Part shown: positions 24,073 through 34,625 of the stretch, one piece after another
Position numbering within the stretch: position 1 is the stretch's first letter
Layout of the letters: the number at the start of each line of letters is the position of its first letter
NCBI GenBank assembly: GCA_947462335.1
Contig: OX381714.1
Location: 16,836,618-16,900,617 of the forward strand
Source of the DNA: Harmothoe impar
Lineage: Eukaryota; Annelida; Polychaeta; Phyllodocida; Polynoidae
DNA length: 64,000 bases
Direction: 5' to 3'
Made by a program: the position numbers and the translations under genes
The notes under the pieces: model-generated
What the model was told of the DNA's origin: nothing
Database searches by the model: none
What the model saw: only the letters and a program-made list of their open reading frames with translations

Positions 24073-25473
24073 CTAGTTTTTTGGCTGCTGCGTAGCGGGG
24101 TGATATACATCACCAGTCACGGTACCCCTATTCTGCTGCCCGCTCTGTGGCTGATGTGAGTGTGTTGACTTGAACATCTTGTTGTTACATGCTATCACCG
24201 TATGGGGGAGCTGTTTGCCGCTACCAAAGCAGAAGGCGCAAGCATGGATCAGCTTCACCCCTTGGACTTCGTGGTGAGCGCTGTGTTTACAACCTTTCAG
24301 ACTGTTGAAGTTGGGACATGTTACAGTCACGGTACCTGCCACTCCAGAGCCTGCATTGTTTGACATACCGGCGGTGGAGGGGCGTGGGTCATATCCCTGT
24401 CTAAATGAAATCATGAACCTGGCGTTCTGGATGAGTTGGTATTGGTTCCAGAAGAGGTTCCTCTTCTCTACCTGATCAAAGATGTGTTGTGACCAGGCCA
24501 TGACATTCTTCCATGGGCGGGTGAGGGAGTCAGACGAGACCTCGTGTAGGTGCTTGTGCATGTATACAAAGTCCTCCTGGTTGAATGCCGGGCTATATTC
24601 CAGCAGTGCTAGGAATGCATTGATGTATTCACCACTGGTCATACTCCCTCTAACATCAAGTTTGTCTTTTAAGGTGCGGACCCCATCCCTTTCAATAAAC
24701 ATGTATGGCTTGCCGATCAGCCGATCGTTGAAAATGTCACTGATAAATGGGTTCTTACCATCTGACTTGAGGTGAGACATGGTCTCTCTCTGTAAGCTGG
24801 CGTCGACGAAGCCGTGTGCATTGGCCAAGGCACGCAGCTGGGGCGGGGGGGGTACCTCCCTCCTGGGCGCCCCCGGCTGCGCGGGTGCTCTGGCGTCTGA
24901 CGGCTGTGCATGTGGCTGGCTGTTCATGCTCATGTTGGCCGCCATGTTACCTGCCGTCCTGCTGGGTGTGGCTGTGGCTCTCTGACCGGATGATGACTCC
25001 ACTAGTATGGCCAGTTGAGTGGCCACAGCGCTCATGGTGTCTTTGACACCTTTAATGTCACTCCTCATGATGTTCACGTCTGACTCCAGGTTGTCGAGGC
25101 GGTATGAGGATGATGCCGACGTCACGCTGCCGGAGGCCCTGGAGGCATGACGTGAGCGGTGGGAGGCCGTGTGGTATGTGCCCGACCTGCCTGTTGAGTG
25201 GCGGGAACGCGTGTTGCCGGTGCCCGGCGCCGTGGAGGCGGCGCTGGCCGCGGTTGACGGTGCCCTGTCCACAGTTCTAAATGAAATGTCGGGGTCAGAG
25301 CTGTCCCTGCTGTCATTGACCCACTCCTGTGTCCTCTGGGAGGAGGAGGAGGTCGTAGAGGGTGGGGCGGTACCTGGTGCCGAGGACGCACTAGACCGTC
25401 CTGACCTGCTGCTTTGGCGGGAGCGTGTTGAGGCGCCGGCCGTGGACCGGGTGGTGGATCTGGTCCCGGGCAT
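24073..25473 (-). CDS. gag: Element 1 Gag-like protein
   Basis: A 466-residue protein from the ATG at 25,473; the frame stays open about 28 codons further up without an ATG. The first third is Ser/Thr/Arg-rich low-complexity sequence, followed by a short helical stretch (near residues 120-155) that may form a coiled coil. The middle contains a conserved-looking region (SHLKSDGKNPFIS to RFMISFRQGYDPR). The C-terminal part has a zinc-binding array with CPNFNSLKGCKHSAHH then HACAFC and a final HTVIAC, as in nucleocapsid domains of YR retroelements. Gag would package element RNA. It ends 57 bp before the first possible codon of the RT frame, in another frame. I assign Gag by position and zinc array; sequence similarity to a named family was not tested. 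Confidence 0.85.
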   Translation of the reverse strand: MPGTRSTTRSTAGASTRSRQSSRSGRSSASSAPGTAPPSTTSSSSQRTQEWVNDSRDSSDPDISFRTVDRAPSTAASAASTAPGTGNTRSRHSTGRSGTYHTASHRSRHASRASGSVTSASSSYRLDNLESDVNIMRSDIKGVKDTMSAVATQLAILVESSSGQRATATPSRTAGNMAANMSMNSQPHAQPSDARAPAQPGAPRREVPPPPQLRALANAHGFVDASLQRETMSHLKSDGKNPFISDIFNDRLIGKPYMFIERDGVRTLKDKLDVRGSMTSGEYINAFLALLEYSPAFNQEDFVYMHKHLHEVSSDSLTRPWKNVMAWSQHIFDQVEKRNLFWNQYQLIQNARFMISFRQGYDPRPSTAGMSNNAGSGVAGTVTVTCPNFNSLKGCKHSAHHEVQGVKLIHACAFCFGSGKQLPHTVIACNNKMFKSTHSHQPQSGQQNRGTVTGDVYHPATQQPKN

Positions 25474-25630
25474 GTCGAGGGTTAAGACACACCGGCGTAA
25501 ACTGGTCAAATTCAAATACTCCCCTGTCCTAACGCATCCAGCACTTAGTAATATCACAGGGCTATAAATTTGTAAAACTGAGTATTAAAATTACCGTGTA
25601 AACGGGTGCCAAAATATGTGACAGTGCGGA

Positions 25631-25858
25631 GACAAAATAGGAAGGTGTTGACGGGGTGAGGTCGGAGATTTGAATGGACGAGAGAGAACCGGTAGGGTGA
25701 GGAGGAAGGAAGGTGGCTGCCAGTTTATGGCAGGTGTGGTAAATGGTTGTGTAAATTAAAGGTAGGGGGAGCATGTGTGTAAACATGCAGTTTGAGGAGT
25801 GGCCACCAGCTGGCAGCAATGACCACTCCTGAGCGCCTTACACGCCCATGAGCAACCC
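25631..25858 (-). repeat. Element 1 split direct repeat A1 (5' end)
   Basis: 228 bp, identical as far as I can see to 20,278-20,505. It forms the 5' terminus; the gag start lies about 160 bp downstream, so this is probably the promoter and leader region. Confidence 0.93.
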
Positions 25859-28665
25859 ATGTGTGTCGGCAATGATAATGTTGTTTCAGTGAGAGGAAAC
25901 CCCATCGCACAGGTGCTCTATAATTACATTGTCCCCTAATCCAATTGTCTGGGACTTCCATTGTATCTGATAAGCAGTGTTTTTACGATGCTATAATCAT
26001 TGGGCCAACTTGCCATTATCTATACAGAACAGGGCCCATCTCTTCTCCTTAGTCATAATGTTATGAAATTAGCATTGATTTTGTTCTTACAAGGGGCTTT
26101 ATTGTGAAAAATTACAAGTTTAGACTAAAAGCCAATGAGTGTGAACATTTTGTGGAAGAATCGGTTGAGTTTTGAGCATCTGGTCTTTGGAGAAGAGGCC
26201 ATCTGAATGGAAAGAAGGCCGTTATACCATCTCTTTCCCCCTGATTGTCCTATCCATTGATTACAGGGACCATTCACTCGACTGAATAAGGCAAAATGCA
26301 GCTGGTCAAACTCTACTCGGGTTCATTTAAAGACACCAATTGGTTTCACTGCAAACTGCCTAGCGTAGTGGCTCAGCAAGTTCTTTTTAGTTGTTTTTTT
26401 AGTTCAAAATAGTTTTTAAAGCGCCTTGTGCGTTGTTCTTTTCCCTACATGCACATGACTATCAAAATGTAGTAACTAACATCTGCAGGCCCATTATTAT
26501 CAGTGTAGAGGCATGCATAGAGACATTTCTCCCCAGGGGATATGGACTGTGTCTATCAGACAAAGTGGACAGCTAATAATAATATCCCCCTGTTTGTACA
26601 ACCTACATGTAGATGTACTTACTGGTATCATGGAACTCCATGGTCGGCCACTGCCCTATGGCTAGCCATTGTATTAGTACATGAATTATTCACCGCCAGG
26701 AAAGTATCAGAATAGGGTTGTTCACATGGAGAGCTACACGATATACATCAATATGTCTATGAATGCCCTTTGAAGTATTGCTGGAGGTGGCGACAGAGCC
26801 AACTTTGCTATCAAGGGATTATTGGAAAGCATGTAGAAAAAAACTGAACTGAAGCCATCTAGATGAATACAGGATGCAAAAGACAGATCGCATGAAGAAG
26901 ATCCGTAAATTATATAAAAATGTTGCCCATTCTATACATGAATCATGAAACCCAATAACTAGAAATGTGACAGTTATGGGAAAATCAGAACCAAAGGGTA
27001 AATAAATCACGATCCTATCTATCGGGCATACCGCAGTGATAAAATCATGACTTCAATGATAATGTTAATGATGAATGTCAATACATTAGCTTCTCTATAT
27101 GACTACTCTGTGTTCAGTCCACCCTTGACCTATACCCCCCATCTCCCAACCTACCTACATGGTAATATTGCAATATAATGACAGCAGGGGACTGCATAGT
27201 GACTAACAGCCTCCTGACACTGTATTGAATGGCTGACACTCTGCTAGACTATGTCTGGTACAGGTTGTAAGGGTAGTCTCAGAAACCTTCCTGTCCTTAA
27301 ATATTGAAGGTGCCTCATGGTACTAGATTCTAACCATATTTAGCTATTTCTGGATAGCTGTCATATCAGTAGTGGTGTATGCACAGCTATCTATGCATAC
27401 GACAACAACTCGGTCAGTCATAGGACCTGGTAATCCCACTGATATATAAAGGCATCAAGGGTTTGTTTCAATGATTTTATTGCCTATTTCAGCGATCATC
27501 AGCTAGAGTTAATTGTACTAAATTGCAATCAAATATCTGAAAATTAGACTCTCACTTACATAATCACTCATAATTTTGGTATTTAAGTAATTTTGCTATT
27601 TGAAAAAAATCTCCAATTTGTTATCTTACATAATTTATGGCAACATGACCAAAAATCAGCCGAAGTCTGCCATTTTCTCCTACTTTTAACCATAACAAGG
27701 GGTATTCCCATTTTGTCTCTGAAAACCCCTGGAAATTATGCAATACACATGTACTAAATTATCTTTCAAAGAGCCTATTAATAATGTTACATCTGCTCTG
27801 ACTATTACACTTTTGGGAATTTGAACCAGGAGTTGAAATCTGAGAAAAGGCCTTTTGACCAATATTGCAGCAAGACATTTTCTAGTTTGCCAATAGTTAT
27901 TCCCTCATGATTCCAAGGATAACGACAGAGGAATCAGTGTTACACAACGGATGCCTTTGGTAATACATATACCACCCTGTGGAAAGCATTATGCATATTT
28001 GGAACATACCTTTATGTCATTATAAGTCCATACAATAGATATGTGTCTGTCACAGAGGACCCCATATTTTAGAGGCAGTCTACATCGGCGCTGAAGCTAC
28101 TGATGCGTTTTGCAGTAGGCTGAATCGGGACCCTTAGCCTGACTAACTAGTTCTGCATTGAATGTGGCCAAATTCTAAAATGATCCAACCACTATAGCAA
28201 GAACACACTTTAGCAGCCTTCAGATTGATTATCCATACTTTTATAGAATTGCTGGTCCGTGTGGAGGCAGTAAAGCAATTACTCTGACTGGCCACTGGGT
28301 GACTGTGGGCGTCCGGTCAGAAGGCACAACTTCTCAGCTGGTTGGGAAGTTCTCTTCTACATCCACCAGAGGGCAGAACTTGAGTCTGTCATGGTGGAGC
28401 CAGAACCATGAGGGTCCCAACTCTTGACCTTCAGACTACATCAATTTTGCATCGAGAAGAGTGTGTGAGAACCTGATTGGAGGTCACTAACAGTGTCCCC
28501 CATATATACTCAATGGTCCCAAAGAACTTGAATTATGCATGGTTAACTCACGGTGGACGGCTGAGACGAGGGCTTCACACCTTGAGCATATTGTATACCC
28601 TCGTGTAACTGTAATGGTTAATTCAGATGGCCTACACCTGGAGAGGTTTAGTAGTAGATACCCAC
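25859..28665. repeat. Tandem-array unit II, proximal part
   Basis: Paralogous to 32,790-36,300: shared CACAGGTGCTCT/CACCCAGGTGCTCT, TTGTCCCCTAATC, GCAGTGTTTTT, AATGACAGCAGGGGACTGC and CTGGCCACTGGGTGACTGTG. No reading frame is kept between copies. The foldback MITE of unit I is absent here. Confidence 0.75.
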
Positions 28666-29080
28666 GATGGACGGATCCGTCAATGGACAGATCCGTCGAT
28701 GGACGGATCCGTCGACGGACGGATCGGTGGAAGCCAAATTAGCCGTCATAAGGACCCAAAAAAGTGATCCACTGATCCGTCCGTCGACGGATCCGTCAAC
28801 GGACAAACTGGTGGAAACAGGAAAATCGAAAGCCATCCGTCAATGGGTGACGGATCCGTCCCATTTTGGTGGATCCATTAAGGGACAGAAATATTTAAAA
28901 AATTAGATATTCCCGTCCGTTGACGGATCCGTCAACGGACAGACCGGTGGAAGCCATTCTGACGGATCCTTCACACTTTTGGCATGCTGATGACGGGGAA
29001 AATGGCTTCCACCAACCCGTCACTTGAGGGATCCGTCCAAAAAGTGGACGGATCCGTCCAAAAAATGGACGGATCCGTCA
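28666..29080. repeat. Palindromic GACGGATCCGTC satellite
   Basis: About 415 bp in which the palindrome GACGGATCCGTC or one-base variants recurs roughly a dozen times, often overlapping as CCGTCGACGGACGG. Copies are separated by recurring GGTGGAAGCC spacers in both orientations. The stretch could fold into many alternative hairpins. It is absent from the paralogous position in unit III, so it was inserted after the duplication or lost from unit III. It has no protein frame worth keeping. Confidence 0.9.
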
Positions 29081-30190
29081 CGTCGCGTTGGTGGAATCAC
29101 CACTTAAGGAGGCGTTGTGCCAACGGAAAACATGCAGAGCAATGATAATTATGTTCTCACTCATTTTGCAACTTTTTGCCATGTTGAATCATGCACTATC
29201 ACCTGTATCTTCAGTAAGCCCATGTCATGCATGTATACGTGTCAGAAGTATGAAGTCGACTCCCCCTCCTCGAATCTGGAAAACGTAAGGAAAAACGAGC
29301 AAGCAAATTGTCCAAGGAATTAAGACCAACAATTATGAAACATATGAGGGCAGTTTTCCAGGGAACTGTATGAGGAAGTGGGGGATATGAGGTAGTAAAC
29401 GTTTGAGCAGGTGAGGGCTAAATGTACATTATTTTGGAATCTATAAGAAAACTCTTAGACAATCGCGTTAATTCATCTTCACTTCTTTTAACAGAAAATA
29501 TTTGAGAAGGGAGTCTCAGCACTAACTGCTCAATCATTCTATGAATTCACAGTGCTTTCCTCCTCCTGTCCTTACTGAAGTTAAAGCATTATTTTCAGGC
29601 GCAGTCTCATCTGTGTTGTATTGACTAAAGCACTTTTATATGGTTCGTGACTTGCAGGCCTAATGTCAGATTAATAACTAGACAATGCTACACCTTGCAG
29701 TAAGTCTTAACTCTCAGTTTTCAGTACCAGCAACACTTAAGTACAATTTCTGTTTGTAATGTTCGCTATGTCAGACAGGCTCCTTTGCTTTAACTTTCCC
29801 TTTTCCAATTTCCGTTCTTGGACATGACATGATATATAATCCACATGTCTGAACTACTGTACCGGTAAAGCTTTTGCTGAGATTTTGACAAAAGCTTCAG
29901 TTTATATTATGACATCTCTCATTCTGGGGTAGTACATTGCTCTACTTCTAGTGTATGCATGTTCTTTACTCCCAGCCTTGAAGTTGGTAGTTAGCCCCAC
30001 CATGTGGATGCCTACCCCAAGTGTACACACCACTAACGGTTCAATCTACATCAATCAATATCACTAATACCATAGGGGGTCAGCATTGTGTCTGTCTAGT
30101 TCTGGCCTCTGACAGACTAATTGAAACATCTAGATTATGCCATTTGTTTGTTGCACTGTAAAAAGTTAGTGTATGTACACATTAGGATTG
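29081..30190. other. Tandem-array unit II, central part, no gene seen
   Basis: 29,930-30,060 is paralogous to 36,980-37,150 (GACATCTCTC, GTGTACACACCA(C/T)TAAC). 29,540-29,650 is paralogous to 14,990-15,130. Nothing codes convincingly. Confidence 0.5.
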
Positions 30191-30269
30191 ATTGTAGATA
30201 TACTGTAGAATCTACTGTAGAATTGACTTACAGTAGATTATACTGTAGATTTACAGTAGATTCTACTGT
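30191..30269. repeat. Palindromic CTGTAGATTCTACAG repeat
   Basis: About 80 bp built from alternating ACTGTAGAATCTACTGTAG and its inverse, ending TACAGTAGATTCTACTGT. It is a self-complementary short repeat, probably a small foldback element. Confidence 0.75.
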
Positions 30270-30506
30270 TAACTTATCCTACTACTTTCAGATAATAATC
30301 TTCTTCTTAAGCAACAATGCTTTAAAGTGTCGCTCTCCCCAAGGGTTGTTCTATAACGAGTGCCATACTGACGGTAACTGTCAGGTAATTGACAGGTCCC
30401 AACATTATAGGAATTTAATCCAATAGACACAGATGATGACCCTGTTTTATGACTGCATTTAATTTCATATACCCTGCTCCTTCAGATGCTCACATCCCAT
30501 CACCCC

Positions 30507-30618
30507 ATCCCAGTGGGCACAGAACATTCAATCAACGTTGAAAAATGGTTGGCAATGTTGTTTCAATGTTAATTCAATGTTAATGCAATGTTGAAATGAA
30601 TTTTGTGCCCACTGGGAT
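30507..30618. mobile_element. 112-bp MITE with CCCAGTGGGCACA termini
   Basis: The element starts ATCCCAGTGGGCACAGA and ends with the inverse TTTTGTGCCCACTGGGAT. The interior repeats TTCAATGTTAATTCAATGTT and related AACGTTGAA units. The paralogous positions at 42,770 and 57,940 lack it, so it inserted into unit II after duplication. The exact target duplication is unclear. It is non-coding. Confidence 0.85.
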
Positions 30619-32790
30619 CAGCATAGCTGCCTGTATTTACGTATAGACACAAAGTTAAACCACCTCTGTACGAGCTTGTACCCCACTTCTCCCAGATGTT
30701 GTATTGGCACCCTTCCCTCATCTCCTCTACAACCTGTTGATGCTGAGGAACAGAGCAGCACCTTCACATGAACGCTGTCCAGAAGATGCTAAATGTTGGA
30801 AAACCATAAAAATCTAACTCTGTTTCTCTGCATGTATACATTGATACATTAAGACCTGTACACGTTGAAACTCGCAGGACCCTGCCTAATAAACTCCAAG
30901 TATTTTTTTTTGGTTTGAATAGTTTTTTTTTATTGCCTGACACAATACAGAGTGATTGTAGACAAGTTGCAAGGTCAAAACCAGTGCTGGTTTCAATTCC
31001 CTACCAAAATGTTAATAAATCAGGAAGTTATTCCTTACACATTTGATATTATGGTGTCACTTAAATATCATAACAAGGTTTTTACTTGTAGGATCGCAGT
31101 CTAGTACAGTGTGCCGTGTCTAGTTATTTACGACAAAATTGTGTTTCTTTTGTCAAAACAAAAGAGATAGAATCTCCAACTAAGTCATTTCTCTTTGGAG
31201 GGTTTCCATTGACAAGTTTGATTTCTTTTGTTTGTGAATCCCACAGATGGTTGCATGCTCTAATTAATTACGGGCCTGACTGGAACTGGCATTGAATGAT
31301 CGGAAAATTGGGTCTGCAAGGCAACACATGCCCGGGGGGGGGGGGAGGGGTGGCGAGGGCGAAAACATATGCGACTTACCGCTTAGTTGTGGTAGGGGTA
31401 GAGTTTCTTTTGTCAAATCGCCCTTGCTTACCTGATTTTCAATCATCCATTCAATTTCCCCCTCTCCTATGATAGACAGGAAACGTACTAGAAACCCAAT
31501 GATAGTGAGAGTGCCGCTTTAATTCAACCTGGATTTCTTTCCATGTGTTCTTAACGGATATATTAAGAGAAATCTCCAATAATAGCATATTGGAATATCC
31601 TACATCAATTTCTTTCGCACGTCAATGATTAGTGATATTAATATCTCATTGTAAAAGTATTTGTCTAGAATTGAATGAAGAGTTCAACAGCACGAGATGG
31701 GATAACCTGCATGAAATATGAAACGCAAGACTGTGAAGAAGATTGTAATGTCTCTATGCTAATTAGACAAACAGAAAAAGGGCCTCTAGAAGGGTAGCAC
31801 ATGTGTGAGGCCGAGGACTGAGAGAAAATAAGGATTCTAAAGAACGAATCTATGACAGCCATCCCAAACTACTGCATAGAAGGAAAGGTTTTCTTGAATT
31901 ATAAAAAAGATGTTCGGCACATGCGTTCTGTGAATTAAACACGTGCCAAAAGAAGTAAATGTAGACGGACGTCGCCTATAGTTATTGTCTTAGTTCTGTT
32001 GATAAGATGGTCTTCTCCCGGTACAGCTATACAGGTACGTTGCAGCTATATAGATAATGTAGAGTTTTGAATAACACTGTATTTCTCCTCAGGCCTGCAG
32101 CCCTGCTTCAATGTCTCTGATGTATCATTTCAAAATGTGAACAACAGAAGTCTGAAGAGTTAGAAAAACAAAAAAGTCAAAAGAGGGGTGATTACAGTGG
32201 ATAACTTTGTAAAGAAAGTGACTTGAATAAGATTCTCGATGAAAGCCTCACTCAGACTCTGACAAATAGAATATGAAAGGAAATTTTAATACTTGACATT
32301 GCAGAAGGGGGAGTGTAAATAGAATTACGCATAATGATGGGGAGCTGTCATCACCTCCTCAGTGAACCAATTAAATCTTGCCAGACAAAATGTGTGCAAC
32401 TATTATACAACATCCCTTTCTTGTTATATATAATATTAAATAGTGAAATATATATTATCCCAGTGTTGAAGTGATGGAACAGGAGCGGGGTAAAGGGTCT
32501 ATCAGACCTCCTGCAGTGTGGTTGTATCCAGCATTAGGCAAAATAGGTAAAGAATCATTTAGGGTGGTAATAGGACAATAAATGCTCCTTAGTCAATTGA
32601 TAATTCATATTATCTTTGATGGTATTAAGATGAGATATGAAGATAAAACAAAGATGAACATTATATAAACAAATGAATGAAGAACTATGCTCTAGTCATA
32701 TTAAGCTTAATGGCTTACTTAATGCCCAGAACAGAGCTGAAATTGTCACAACCAAAAGACTGACCAAACCAATATTTACATCATGTCTGC
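30619..32790. repeat. Tandem-array unit II, distal part
   Basis: 30,620-30,760 matches 42,800-42,905 and 57,955-58,040 (AGCTGCCTGTAT, TGTATTGGCA, CTACAACCTGTTGATGCTGA-like). 31,680-32,790 matches 19,157-20,021. A G homopolymer lies near 31,334. No gene is recognised. Confidence 0.65.
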
Positions 32791-34575
32791 CAGCAATGTT
32801 GATGTTATTTCACTAAGAGCAAACCCCATCACCCAGGTGCTCTCTAATTATATTGTCCCCTAATCAAATTTGTCTGGGACTCGTATCTGATCAGCAGTGT
32901 TTTTGCTATGCCATAATCATTGGGTAAACTTCCCATCTTCTATACGAAGCAGAGCCCATGGCTTTTCCTTGATCATTCCATTTTTGTTGATTGATTTTGT
33001 TGTTCATGGGATATTAATTAGCATCATCCAAAATTACCATGTTAAGACAGATATCCATTAAGTGTATATTTGTTGTCAGGGTCTTTGGATTACAGGCCAT
33101 CTGAATCAAGACCCATGGCATAAAAGGGGAGCCAATTTAGATTTTGCTTGAAATTGCCCTCTTTCCTATCTTGATGATGTATATCACAGAATTGGAATCA
33201 GTTTCTCCATGGGGCTCTAGACAAAGCATACGTGTGTTTTCTCCAGGTTTTCTCCAAGGTCAGCATCTCCCTTCTAAATACAAACCGATTGCTCCCCCTG
33301 AGTGCCGCTTTCATTAAGGTAGGATTACAAGGACCATCTACTAGGCTACTGGAGGTGGTCATTAAACAAGGCACACACCAAGGTTCAAACTCTCCTTAGG
33401 TTCTTTCATCTAAAGACACCAATTGCTGTCACTTAAACTGTTCAGCTCAGCGGCCGAAGTAGTCGCCAAGGTATTTTAGCCAATTAGTTTGTCTTGCCAT
33501 TGAATGAAGCAACAACTGAGAAATCCTCCTTTTGTTCCGTTCAGAGTATAGCCTCCTGTCTATTACTATATCTCGCTAAAAGTAAAACAGGGGAACCAAC
33601 TTAAATTATAATGACTCTGTAATTATCTTATACAACACCATTGCTACCATAGATAGTGATACCAGGTCGGCCAGCTCTTTGATTCCTCAAGTAGACTCAA
33701 AGTATACCCAATGAATATCATATTGATCAATCATATAAGATACATTCATAGAATCTGAAGCAGGCACAGAGATAAATCGGTTCCCCTGGGGGCTATGATA
33801 TATATACATCTATGTCAGAGAAAGTGGACAGCTACTACAGATTTCCCCCTCTTTGTACAACCTGGATGGACATGTATCATGTAGATCTAAGGTCAGTCAC
33901 TGCCCTGTTACAAGCCATTGTATTTCTACATGTATTATTCATCACCAGGAAATGGATATCAGAATAGATAGGGTTGTATAGATGAAGAGCTACACTATAT
34001 ACATCACGTCTCTGAATGGCCTTCGTAGAATTGCCTATAGGTGGCGATGAAGCCTATATATATTGTCATCACAAAATCGTTGGAAAGCATAAATTAAAAA
34101 GTTTGGCCCATCTAGATGAATACCGGGTGCAGATGGTAAACTGCCTGAATAACATCTTTAAATCTATAAATTTCGAAACATGGCCCATTCTATGAACAAA
34201 GTATCCAATACCAATGTACATACCAGTTGCCACTAATACAATTTAATAGCTTTATTTGCGTTCTATCATCTGTTTTTCTTATTCATCAACTACTGGTTAA
34301 TTCTGGTTACTACCAAACTGTATAATCATCTTACATTATTGATTATGCCCTCTTGTATATTTGGTTATGTTTGTATCGTCATGCCTTAGAACAAATATTA
34401 TTTTCGCCTGTAGCAATTACATGAGTTGTCTATTTTCGCCTGTTTGGTGTGTATGCTGCAGGGGTACATGTAAAATAGGGTATGCAGGCATTTCTTTGCC
34501 GTATGTACCAAAGATATGCATAGAAAGATCAGTAAACTACATCATGTATTAAATGTCTCTTTCCTCTTGTTTCAG

Positions 34576-34625
34576 GTGAGTTCCTTTATGCAATATAACA
34601 TTATACATTCAGTACTGATGTCCTG
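34576..34625 (+). other. Candidate short exon or recursive splice site, unit III copy
   Basis: Acceptor CCTCTTGTTTCAG (ending 34,575) is joined directly to GTGAGT, with a donor GTAAGT at 34,626. This is the same layout as at 9,913-9,967. The surrounding DNA is diverged, so retention of both consensus sites in two copies hints at function. Confidence 0.4.

Larger units (their letters stand above)
20022..25858 (-). mobile_element. Element 1: complete split-direct-repeat YR retrotransposon
   Basis: A 5.8-kb element of the DIRS order, read on the minus strand. It has A1 (25,858-25,631), gag, RT-RNase H, tyrosine recombinase, B1 (20,716-20,506), A2 (20,505-20,278) and B2 (20,232-20,022). This A1-genes-B1A2B2 plan is the PAT/Ngaro type; DIRS1 itself has inverted termini. 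A1 equals A2 and B1 equals B2 with no difference seen by eye, so the copy is young. All three reading frames are open with catalytic residues in place. Such elements replicate by reverse transcription to a circle and integrate with the recombinase, without target duplication. The rejoined flanks (ACATC then ATGTGTGTC) match the empty paralogous site near 32,773. Confidence 0.93.

Noticed and set aside
25169..25567. 132-codon plus-strand frame
   Set aside because: It is antisense to the Ser/Arg-rich start of element 1 gag.
20022..25858. LTR (Gypsy-type) retrotransposon
   Set aside because: There is no DDE integrase or protease; the repeats are split A1/B1A2B2 and a tyrosine recombinase follows RNase H.
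28539..28906. Frames with repeated Thr-Asp-Pro-Ser/Asp-Gly-Ser
   Set aside because: They are generated by the GACGGATCCGTC satellite in different frames.
28666..29080. CRISPR array
   Set aside because: Repeats are palindromic and variably spaced, there are no unique uniform spacers, and the genome is animal-like.
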